Source: Nitriliruptoraceae bacterium
GTDB taxonomy: Bacteria > Actinomycetota > Nitriliruptoria > Nitriliruptorales > Nitriliruptoraceae
Direction: 5' to 3'
DNA length: 5,260 bases
Assembly: GCA_007120565.1 (NCBI GenBank)
Contig: SKNK01000097.1
Location: 1-5,260, forward strand
Shown: positions 1 to 5,260 of the stretch, piece after piece
How the letters are laid out: the number at the start of each line of letters is the position of its first letter
How positions within the stretch are numbered: position 1 is the first letter of the stretch
Notes under the pieces: generated by a model
The model's database searches: none
The model's input: only the letters and a program-made list of their open reading frames with translations
Told to the model about the DNA's origin: nothing
Program-made: the position numbers and the translations under genes

Positions 1-1678
1 GGTGAGCCGCGATCCGACGGGCCCTCTCGGCGACCTCCAGCGCGGTCAGGTGCACCGCGGATCCACCGACCGACATCGCGCGCGACCCGAAGGAGCCCGT
101 ACCGATGGGGATGACGGCGGTGTCGCCGTGGATCACGGTCACGTCCGCTGGTGCGACGCCCAACTCGTCGGCCGTCAGCTGGGCGAGGCTGGTCGCAGTG
201 CCCTGCCCGCTGGGACCGAGTCCCGTCGAGACCTCCACCGTCCCGTCGGCGCGGACCCGGACCCCGCCGCTCTCGGGGGTTCCCGGTCCGAAGCCGCAGA
301 TCTCAACGTAGCTGCAGAGCCCGATGCCGATCTGGATGCGCTCGTCGGTCTCCCGGCGTCCAGCCTGCTCTGCGCGGACCTCGTCGTACGCGATGGCCGT
401 CAGCGCCCGGTCCAGGGCGGTGCCGTAGTCGCCGGAGTCGTACGACAACCCGGAGATGGTCGTGAACGGGAACTCCTCGGGAGCGGGCATGTTGCGGCGG
501 CGCACCTCGGCCGGATCCAGACCGAGCTCGGCGGCCAGGTCCTCGATCGCCCGCTCCACCGCGAAGGTCGCCTCGGGTCGACCAGCGCCTCGGTAGGCGT
601 CGGTAGGGGTCGCGTTGGTGAACACGCCGGTCGCCGAGAACCGGAACGCCGGCCACCGGTAGCAGCCGGGGAGCATCCGACTGCCCGCCATCGGGACACC
701 CGCGGTGAGCAGCATCAGGTACGCACCGCAGTCAGCCGTGATGTCGGCCTGCAAGCCCAGCAGCGTGCCGTCCGACCTGGCGGCCACCGCGATGCGCTGG
801 ACCTGGCCGCGGCCATGGTTGGTGGTCTGCATCTCCTCGCTGCGCGTTGCCGTCCAGCGCACCGGTCGCGACAAGCGCAGCGCGATGGCGGCGCACAGCA
901 GGTCCTCCGGGTACGGGTTCATCTTCGCCCCGAAGCCCCCACCCACGTCGTACGCCGCGACGCGCACCTCGCGCTCGTCCAACCCGAGGCTCGCCGCCAC
1001 GTACTGGCGGATCCGGTGCGGCACCTGGGTCGAGGTGTAGAGCGCGAGGCCACCCGCGGGATCGGGAACGGCCAGCACCGAGCGTGGTTCCAGCGACGTC
1101 GCGATGAGCCGCGGCTGGACGTAGCGCCGCTCGATCGTGACCTCCGCCCCGGCGAAGGCCGCGTCGAGGTCGCCCTGTGGTTCGCCCTCGAAGCGGAACG
1201 CGATGTTGTCCTCGAAGCCCTCGTGGATCAGGGTGTCGGCCCCCAGGGCGACCTCGACGTCCGGCAGAGCCGGGAGTGGCTCGTAGTCGACGTCGACGTA
1301 CTCGCCCCCGTCGACGGCCGCGGCAGCAGAACGTGCGACGACGACCGCGACGGGTTCGTCAACGTGTCGGACGCGGTCGGTCGCCAGTGGCCAGTGCTCG
1401 GGGACCGGACCGTCACCTACGGTGCCTCCCGGCAAGGGTGCGTGCCAGACCTCGGCGAGGTCCGCGGCCGCGTACGCGGCGACGACACCGGGCACGTCCA
1501 GGGCAGGCGTCACGTCGACGTGTTCCAGGCGGGCATGGGCGATCGGTGAGCGGACGACGCCGAGGTACAGGGCGCCCTCGACCCCGAGGTTCTCCACCCA
1601 CCGTGCCCGCCCGGTGACCAACCGCGCATCCTCGATGCGGGGTGTCGATCGCCCGACGTACCGCTCCCGGTCGCCCAT
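1..1678 (-). CDS. Molybdenum hydroxylase large subunit (xanthine dehydrogenase / CoxL-type, molybdopterin-binding), 3' end outside window
   Basis: Reading leftward from ATG at 1678, 559 codons are open to the window edge; the family usually has about 750-800 residues, so roughly the last quarter is missing. The N-terminus (about residues 10-135, with SPIAHARL at 44-51) fits the aldehyde oxidase/xanthine dehydrogenase a/b hammerhead domain. The molybdopterin-binding region follows, with GGGFGAKM at 246-253, the active-site loop AYRGAGR at 361-367, GPSGQGT at 488-494 and GTGSFGSRAMSVGG at 526-539. Such subunits bind molybdopterin cytosine dinucleotide and hydroxylate carbon centres, usually with FAD and 2Fe-2S partner subunits. 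AYRGAGR is the form II CoxL-like loop; true CO dehydrogenase (form I) has AYxCSFR, so CO oxidation should not be assumed. The catalytic glutamate lies in the missing part. The start is backed by GGAGG (plus-strand 1684-1688) five bases upstream. No small or medium subunit gene lies upstream, so this gene leads its transcript. Family call is firm; substrate unknown. Confidence 0.95.
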   Translation of the reverse strand, partial: MGDRERYVGRSTPRIEDARLVTGRARWVENLGVEGALYLGVVRSPIAHARLEHVDVTPALDVPGVVAAYAAADLAEVWHAPLPGGTVGDGPVPEHWPLATDRVRHVDEPVAVVVARSAAAAVDGGEYVDVDYEPLPALPDVEVALGADTLIHEGFEDNIAFRFEGEPQGDLDAAFAGAEVTIERRYVQPRLIATSLEPRSVLAVPDPAGGLALYTSTQVPHRIRQYVAASLGLDEREVRVAAYDVGGGFGAKMNPYPEDLLCAAIALRLSRPVRWTATRSEEMQTTNHGRGQVQRIAVAARSDGTLLGLQADITADCGAYLMLLTAGVPMAGSRMLPGCYRWPAFRFSATGVFTNATPTDAYRGAGRPEATFAVERAIEDLAAELGLDPAEVRRRNMPAPEEFPFTTISGLSYDSGDYGTALDRALTAIAYDEVRAEQAGRRETDERIQIGIGLCSYVEICGFGPGTPESGGVRVRADGTVEVSTGLGPSGQGTATSLAQLTADELGVAPADVTVIHGDTAVIPIGTGSFGSRAMSVGGSAVHLTALEVAERARRIAAH

Positions 1679-1719
1679 GCTCGCCTCCGAGGGACGGCAA
1701 GTGCCTCTGGCTGGCCACA

Positions 1720-1737
1720 TCGGCGCACCCTAGTGCG
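1720..1737 (-). promoter_or_regulatory. Candidate -10 box and inverted repeat upstream of the molybdenum hydroxylase gene
   Basis: On the minus strand TAGGGT (plus-strand 1727-1732) fits the loose actinobacterial -10 pattern TAnnnT. It would start transcription near 1720, giving a leader of about 42 bases. It lies inside a perfect 5-bp inverted repeat, CGCAC at 1724-1728 and GTGCG at 1733-1737, with a four-base spacer, which could be a small operator. No good -35 hexamer is visible at the right distance, so this is weak. Confidence 0.3.
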
Positions 1738-1846
1738 AACGCCGGACCCGGGCGGTCGAGGTGCCCGGTCAGCCCGAACGGCGTCGGCGAGAGTCGTCGA
1801 GGATGCCCAGAACAGGGAGTGTCCGATAGACGGTGATCGGGGCTGG

Positions 1847-2021
1847 TCAGTCGGGTGGGGGTCTTGAAACGTTCGGTGCCCTCGTTACCCTGGGCAGTTG
1901 GACGGGCTGCCGTGGCTCTGGGGCATGGGTGTAGGCGAGCAGCTGTTCCAGGTCGCGGGCCTTTCGGCGAGGAGGTGCGACCCGACGTTGTCTGCGGTAG
2001 CAGTTGTCGTTGAGGGAGGAG
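1847..2021 (-). pseudogene. Possible headless gene remnant (unidentified)
   Basis: A minus-strand frame is open from about 2069 down to a TGA at 1847-1849 and has no ATG, GTG or TTG start. Its intergenic part reads like a real protein tail: SLNDN (from 2017 down), then YRRQRRVAPPRRKARDLEQ, then LLAYTHAPEPRQPVQLPR, ending in a proline-rich tail. This has a basic stretch followed by a helix-like segment. I do not recognise the family. It could be the 3' end of a decayed transposase or DNA-binding gene, or a chance open frame in GC-rich DNA. It overlaps the leader of the divergent hydrolase gene, which also argues for decay or chance. Confidence 0.25.
1864..1891 (+). promoter_or_regulatory. Candidate promoter for the alpha/beta hydrolase gene
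   Basis: TTGAAA at 1864-1869 resembles a sigma70 -35 hexamer (TTGACA), and TACCCT at 1886-1891 fits the relaxed TAnnnT -10 pattern, with a 16-base spacer. Transcription would begin near 1898 and leave a leader of about 128 bases before the GTG at 2026, which is long. The match is modest. Confidence 0.35.
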
Positions 2022-2025
2022 ACTC

Positions 2026-2862
2026 GTGAGTGAACCCTTGGTGCATCAGGCCGTTGCTGACGACGGGATCACGATCGTCGGCAGGGTGGAGGGGCAGGGC
2101 CCGCCACTGGTGGTCGTGCCGGCCACCCCGTCTGACGGAGCACTGGAGTGGGGGCCGCTGGCTCGCCACCTGACCGCGCACTTCACCTGCTACGTGATGG
2201 ATCGGAGCAGCCGAGCACGGGATGCCGCAGAGCCGGATCTCTCGCCGGAGAGGATGATGGGTGACATCGTGTCGTTCGTCGAGAGTGTCGGCGAGCCGGT
2301 GGGGCTCGTCGGTAGCTCGTGGAGCGGGATGCTGTCGCTCGGCGCAGCGCGACGCACCGCGGCAGTCAGCGCGCTGGGACTCTGGGAACCCCTGGTGATC
2401 GAGGCGGCCAGCGAACAGGATCAAGCACGCTTTGACCAGGTGCTCGAGGAAGTAGGACAGCTGGTGGACCAAGGCCGCCTCGTGGATGCCACCCGAACCT
2501 GGCATGTGGCCAGCGGCATCGTCACTGAGGAGCAGCTCGCCGGGACCCCCGACGGGTTCTTCGAAGCTGCGGCACCGGCCATGGCGATCCAGTACCAGGA
2601 GTTCCGCGAGGCGGGACAGTCCCCAGGGCCCACGCCCACCGAGCCTTCGGAGCTCGCCGCACTCACGGTTCCGTTGCTGCTGATGCACGGGGCCGAGTCC
2701 GTGCCGGTCTTCGTGAACGGCGTGGACCACGTAGCCGAACACGTGACCGATACGACCGTGCGCAGCATCCCCGATGTCGGTCACGGCGGCTGGGTCGTCG
2801 CTCCTGGGGCAGTCGCCCAGGAACTCGCGGACTTCTTCATCGCCAGGCTCGATCTGCCGTGA
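2026..2862 (+). CDS. Alpha/beta fold hydrolase
   Basis: A 278-residue cytosolic protein with no signal peptide or membrane segment; the length is normal for a single-domain alpha/beta hydrolase. The family hydrolyses esters, amides, lactones or C-C bonds with a Ser-Asp/Glu-His triad. Visible parts: strand PLVVVPAT at 27-34; the DR of strand 4 (D59-R60); the nucleophile elbow GSSWSG at 96-101 with S98 as the likely nucleophile; strand VPLLLMHGAES at 215-225 with E224 as the likely acid; and DVGHGG at 250-255 with catalytic H253. Two features are unusual: the elbow has Ser where the consensus GxSxG has its second Gly, and the acid seems to be Glu at the place where relatives with a GxDSP motif have Asp. 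The DRRGRG motif common in this group is also degraded (DRSSRA). The GTG start is set by GGGAGGA at 2014-2020. It is divergent from the molybdenum hydroxylase gene and convergent with the ligase gene. The fold is secure; the substrate cannot be told. Confidence 0.9.
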   Translation: MSEPLVHQAVADDGITIVGRVEGQGPPLVVVPATPSDGALEWGPLARHLTAHFTCYVMDRSSRARDAAEPDLSPERMMGDIVSFVESVGEPVGLVGSSWSGMLSLGAARRTAAVSALGLWEPLVIEAASEQDQARFDQVLEEVGQLVDQGRLVDATRTWHVASGIVTEEQLAGTPDGFFEAAAPAMAIQYQEFREAGQSPGPTPTEPSELAALTVPLLLMHGAESVPVFVNGVDHVAEHVTDTTVRSIPDVGHGGWVVAPGAVAQELADFFIARLDLP

Positions 2863-3027
2863 AGGCACCCTCGCCGCAGGCGAACCACACCTGGGTTCCA
2901 AGCTGGCCATGGTCGGTCCGCTGGATGATCACCTCGCCGACCGTCAGCGGTGGTGCCGTCGGTGATCGGACCCCGCTCAGCTGCAGGCAACCTCGATGTT
3001 GCCGTCTTCGCAGTCCTGAGCATGAGC
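2837..3027 (-). pseudogene. Possible frameshifted small gene remnant (unidentified)
   Basis: Two protein-like minus-strand segments lie in different frames between the hydrolase and ligase genes. The first, 3027-2977, reads QDCEDGNIEVACS and then TGA. The second, about 2950-2837, reads LTVGEVIIQRTDHGQLG, then TQVWFACGEGAFTA, and stops at 2837-2839, overlapping the hydrolase 3' end by 26 bases. One frameshift near 2975 would join them into a short cysteine-containing product. There is no convincing start or ribosome binding site, and I do not recognise the sequence. A chance open frame remains quite possible. Confidence 0.2.
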
Positions 3028-3053
3028 TCACGGTCGCCTTCCACGCGGCGTGG
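3017..3053. repeat. Two short hairpins in the convergent intergenic region
   Basis: TGAGC at 3017-3021 pairs with GCTCA at 3026-3030 around a four-base loop. CCACG at 3041-3045 pairs with CGTGG at 3049-3053 around a three-base loop. Both are perfect 5-bp stems between two converging genes, where they could help transcription end in either direction. Neither has a T tract, so the assignment is tentative. Confidence 0.3.
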
Positions 3054-3079
3054 CCATCCCAGCAGCCGCCACCACGGTG

Positions 3080-3095
3080 CCGGCGCTTCGCCCGG
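3080..3095 (-). terminator. Candidate terminator hairpin just after the acetoacetate-CoA ligase gene
   Basis: Starting four bases beyond the ligase stop codon, CCGGC (3080-3084) can pair with GCC plus GG (3090-3092, 3094-3095), with one bulged C and a five-base loop. The stem is GC-rich and has no T tract, as is common in high-GC bacteria. Position is the main support. Confidence 0.35.
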
Positions 3096-3098
3096 ATG

Positions 3099-5075
3099 TC
3101 AGTTCCCGTCAGCCAGATCGATGAACGCGTCGAGGCTGTCTGGGTTGGCCATCGCGCCTGGGTTGACCACCTCGTCCGCGGGTTCGCCGTCGAGCAGGCG
3201 CTTGACCGGGACCTCCATCTTCTTGCCCGAGATGGTCCGTGGGACACTGGGGATCGTGTGCACCGTGTCGGGAACGTGGCGCGGGGACAGCTCGGTCCGG
3301 ATCGCGCGCGCCAGGGTCACACGCAGATCGTCGTCGAGTTGCTGGCCGTCGTCGAGCACCACGAACAGGACCAACTCCCCCGGGCCTCCGTCAGGATCTT
3401 CGTGGTGGACCACCAGGCTGTCCACGACCCCGGGGACCGACTCCACCACCGAGTAGAACTCGCTGGTCCCCATCCGGACGCCACCACGGTTCAGGGTCGC
3501 GTCGGATCGACCCGTGATGATGCAGGCCCCCTCTGGGGTGATCTCCAACCAGTCGCCGTGGCGCCACACCCCCGGGAACTCCTCGAAGTAGGCGGCGCGG
3601 TAGGCGGCACCGTCCGGATCGTTCCAGAACCCTACGGGCATCGAGGGCATCGGAGCCGTGATGACCAGCTCACCTCGCTCCCCGATCACGGGGTTGCCCT
3701 GTGGGTCGTAGGCCTCGACCTTCGCACCGAGGCAGCGGCAGGCGATCTCGCCGGCCCGCACGGGGTGGAAGGGTGACGCGGCCACGAACGCCGTGCACAC
3801 GTCGGTGCCACCGGAGGCGGAGACGACCTGCAGGTCACTTCCAACGGCGTCGTACACCCAGGCGAAACCTTCGGGTGGAAGGGGCGCGCCGGTCGAACCG
3901 ACCTGCCGGATCCGCGACAGGTCGAACTCCTGGCCGGGAGTGAGCTCCTCGCGGCGGCAGTTCAGGAGGAAGGGGGCGCCGACCCCGAAGATCGTGATCT
4001 CCAGCTCCGCGGCCATCCGCCACAGGGTCGACAGGTCCGGATGTCCTGGGTCCCCGTCGAAGGTCACCACCGTCGCCCCGACCGACAGGGCAGAGACGAG
4101 GTAGTTCCACATCATCCACCCGGTCGTGGTGAACCAGAAGAACCGGTCCCCGTCACCGAGGTCATGGTGCAGCGCCAACATCTTCAGGTGCTCGACCAGG
4201 ATCCCACCGTGACCGTGCACGATCGCCTTCGGCAACCCGGTCGTCCCTGAGCTGTAGAGGACGTACAGCGGGTGGTCGAAGGGCACCGCAGCGAAGGTCA
4301 GGTCCGCTGCCTCAGCGGTCAGCTCACCCCACGTCACGATGTCGGGCACCCGGTCGGCTGCTGCCTCGACATCGAGGTAGGGGATCAGGACCGTGGCGGT
4401 CAGGGTCGGCAGCTCAGCGCGGATCTGGGCAAGCTCGTCGGTGCGGTCGATGGGTTTGGTCCCGTACCGGTAGCCGTCGACGGCGATCAACACGGTCGGT
4501 TCGATCTGGCGGATGCGGTCGACGACGCTCTTCACGCCGAACTCCGGCGCACATGACGACCACACCGCACCGAGCGCGGCGGTGGCGAGGAAGGCAACGA
4601 GGGTCTCGGGGATGTTCGGCGCGTACGCAGCGACCCGATCACCACGCTTGACGCCCAGGCCCCTCAGGCCCGCCGCGACCCGGGCGACCTGGTCGCGGAG
4701 CTCATCCCAGGTGATGGTGACGTCGTCGCGGGTCTGAGACCGACCGATGATCGCCGGCGTGTCTCCGGTCGAGCGGAGCAGGTGCTCAGCGTAGTTGAGC
4801 GTTGCTCCGGGGAACCACCGGGCGCCAGGCATCCGCGCGTCGGCGATGACGGTGGCCGCCGGGTCGTGGAAGCGCACGTCGAACTCGTCGACGACCGCCG
4901 ACCAGAAGCTCGGCAGGTCGTCGACGGACCAGGCCCATGCGGCGTCGTAGTCGGGCAGGTCGATCGCCAGGCTCGACTCCACACGGTCGAGGAAGCGACC
5001 CAGACGACTCGTGGCTCTGACGTCCGCTGGGGGCTCCCACAGCAAGGTGCCGGTCTCGATCTCCGCCATCTCCAT
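3099..5075 (-). CDS. Acetoacetate-CoA ligase (acetoacetyl-CoA synthetase)
   Basis: The predicted enzyme has 658 residues, matching the family's usual 650-660, and belongs to the ANL (acyl-CoA synthetase) superfamily. It would convert acetoacetate, ATP and CoA to acetoacetyl-CoA, AMP and pyrophosphate in the cytosol, feeding thiolase and acetyl-CoA (polyhydroxybutyrate, ketone body or leucine breakdown). The N-terminus carries the family's LLWEPP and WSVDDLPSFW segments (about 11-16 and 49-58). The ATP-binding loop is YSSGTTGLPK at 274-283, GSTGAP is at 393-398, GGTD at 422-425, HGDW at 506-509, GRSDATLNRGGVRMG at 522-536, and SGKKMEVPVKRLL near 616-628 contains the catalytic lysine (about K618). 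NPxxMANPDSL at the end is also typical of this subfamily. All key residues are intact. An in-frame ATG at 5132 would add 19 residues but has no ribosome binding site; ATG at 5075 (GAGG at 5081-5084) or at 5069 (GGAG six bases upstream) fits better. It is transcribed toward the hydrolase gene. Confidence 0.97.
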   Translation of the reverse strand: MEMAEIETGTLLWEPPADVRATSRLGRFLDRVESSLAIDLPDYDAAWAWSVDDLPSFWSAVVDEFDVRFHDPAATVIADARMPGARWFPGATLNYAEHLLRSTGDTPAIIGRSQTRDDVTITWDELRDQVARVAAGLRGLGVKRGDRVAAYAPNIPETLVAFLATAALGAVWSSCAPEFGVKSVVDRIRQIEPTVLIAVDGYRYGTKPIDRTDELAQIRAELPTLTATVLIPYLDVEAAADRVPDIVTWGELTAEAADLTFAAVPFDHPLYVLYSSGTTGLPKAIVHGHGGILVEHLKMLALHHDLGDGDRFFWFTTTGWMMWNYLVSALSVGATVVTFDGDPGHPDLSTLWRMAAELEITIFGVGAPFLLNCRREELTPGQEFDLSRIRQVGSTGAPLPPEGFAWVYDAVGSDLQVVSASGGTDVCTAFVAASPFHPVRAGEIACRCLGAKVEAYDPQGNPVIGERGELVITAPMPSMPVGFWNDPDGAAYRAAYFEEFPGVWRHGDWLEITPEGACIITGRSDATLNRGGVRMGTSEFYSVVESVPGVVDSLVVHHEDPDGGPGELVLFVVLDDGQQLDDDLRVTLARAIRTELSPRHVPDTVHTIPSVPRTISGKKMEVPVKRLLDGEPADEVVNPGAMANPDSLDAFIDLADGN

Positions 5076-5100
5076 CTCCACCTCGATGTCGCTGACCCTA
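5076..5100 (-). promoter_or_regulatory. Ribosome binding site and candidate -10 box of the acetoacetate-CoA ligase gene
   Basis: GAGGTGGAG on the minus strand (plus-strand 5076-5084) directly precedes ATG at 5075 and also serves ATG at 5069. Just upstream, TAGGGT (plus-strand 5095-5100) matches the relaxed TAnnnT -10 pattern and is the same hexamer seen upstream of the molybdenum hydroxylase gene. If it is used, the transcript would start near 5088, downstream of the ATG at 5132, which would rule out the longer form. No clear -35 hexamer is present. Confidence 0.45.
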
Positions 5101-5162
5101 CGTCGAGTGGCGGGGGCGGTGCCAGCCCGCATAGCGGGGGTCAGGTTGCTGAGTCATGGCCT

Positions 5163-5186
5163 GGGGCGTCGCCGCCCCATCGGGGC
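5163..5186. repeat. Two overlapping, mutually exclusive GC hairpins upstream of the ligase gene
   Basis: GGGGCG (5163-5168) pairs perfectly with CGCCCC (5173-5178) around a four-base loop. GCCCC (5174-5178) can instead pair with GGGGC (5182-5186) around a three-base loop. The shared arm means only one stem can form at a time. Such overlap is typical of attenuators, but no T tract or leader peptide is visible, and transcription of this stretch is not established. Confidence 0.4.
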
Positions 5187-5200
5187 TACACGGATCGTCG

Positions 5201-5228
5201 TTGCGTTCTGTCGTGCACCACCTAAGCT
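5201..5228 (+). promoter_or_regulatory. Candidate rightward promoter leading out of the window
   Basis: TTGCGT at 5201-5206 and TAAGCT at 5223-5228 are separated by 16 bases and loosely match -35 (TTG) and -10 (TAnnnT) elements. The predicted start, near 5235, falls on the perfect palindrome at 5234-5260. This suggests, without proving, a divergent gene to the right under repressor control. Confidence 0.3.
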
Positions 5229-5233
5229 GGCCG

Positions 5234-5260
5234 TTGGCGTCGTTGGGGCAACGACGCCAA
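5234..5260. promoter_or_regulatory. Perfect 12-bp inverted repeat with 3-base spacer (operator or terminator)
   Basis: TTGGCGTCGTTG at 5234-5245 is exactly repeated in inverse as CAACGACGCCAA at 5249-5260, with GGG between. The stem may extend past the window edge. As DNA it would suit a dimeric repressor, and its core half-site CGTCGTTG recurs at 5196-5203. As RNA it would be a strong terminator hairpin for a gene lying to the right on the minus strand; read leftward it is followed by GC-rich bases, not a T tract. I slightly favour an operator, but the flank needed to decide is missing. Confidence 0.6.

Larger units (their letters stand above)
1679..2025. other. Divergent intergenic region
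   Basis: This 347-base stretch separates the leftward molybdenum hydroxylase gene from the rightward hydrolase gene. It holds the ribosome binding sites of both genes, a candidate promoter for each direction, and a minus-strand open stretch that may be a gene remnant (listed separately). I see no complete gene and no structured RNA that I recognise. Confidence 0.9.

Noticed and set aside
2..1549. Plus-strand open frame of 515 codons
   Set aside because: It lies antisense and exactly codon-in-register with the molybdenum hydroxylase gene, where GC-rich codons suppress stops. Its translation is arginine/glycine-rich with no recognisable domain, while the minus strand gives unmistakable family motifs.
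1..1678. Authentic (form I) carbon monoxide dehydrogenase large subunit
   Set aside because: The active-site loop is AYRGAGR rather than AYxCSFR, so the cysteine-containing form I signature is absent.
1885..2910. Minus-strand open frame of 341 codons
   Set aside because: It is antisense and in register with the alpha/beta hydrolase gene, and its translation shows no family motif.
2859..3776. Plus-strand open frame of 305 codons
   Set aside because: Most of it is an in-register antisense shadow of the acetoacetate-CoA ligase gene, with low-complexity composition.
3099..5075. Acetyl-CoA or propionyl-CoA synthetase
   Set aside because: The enzyme shares the superfamily motifs, but the LLWEPP start, WSVDDLPSFW segment and MANPDSL tail match the acetoacetate-CoA ligase subfamily.
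4782..5225. Plus-strand open frame of 147 codons across the ligase start and upstream region
   Set aside because: Mainly antisense to the ligase N-terminus, no recognisable domain, and it ends inside the proposed regulatory region.

Overview
The window is high-GC DNA with GTG/ATG starts, G/C-rich third codon positions and clear GGAGG-type ribosome binding sites. This suits an actinobacterium or a similar high-GC Gram-positive, but no marker gene fixes the taxon. It looks chromosomal and metabolic. I see no tRNA, rRNA, CRISPR array or intact mobile element.

Layout. (1) 1-1678, minus strand: the first 559 codons of a molybdenum hydroxylase large subunit (xanthine dehydrogenase / CoxL family, AYRGAGR-type active-site loop). 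It runs off the left edge, so it has no stop in the window, but it reads without a break. (2) 1679-2025: a divergent intergenic region with a candidate promoter for each side and a possible headless gene remnant on the minus strand. (3) 2026-2862, plus strand: a 278-residue alpha/beta hydrolase with an atypical nucleophile elbow. (4) 2863-3098: a short convergent intergenic region with hairpins and a possible broken reading frame. (5) 3099-5075, minus strand: a complete acetoacetate-CoA ligase (acetoacetyl-CoA synthetase). (6) 5076-5260: its upstream region, with overlapping GC-rich hairpins, a possible rightward promoter, and a perfect 12-bp inverted repeat with a 3-base spacer that ends on the last base of the window.

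The three genes would suit a catabolic locus: a molybdenum enzyme hydroxylates a substrate, a hydrolase cleaves an ester, amide or C-C bond, and the ligase activates acetoacetate for thiolysis to acetyl-CoA. That link is inference from proximity only. The genes are not one operon (minus, plus, minus) and could serve separate pathways. I found no convincing new defence or mobile system. The most unusual structure is the palindrome at the right edge and the repeated half-site beside it.
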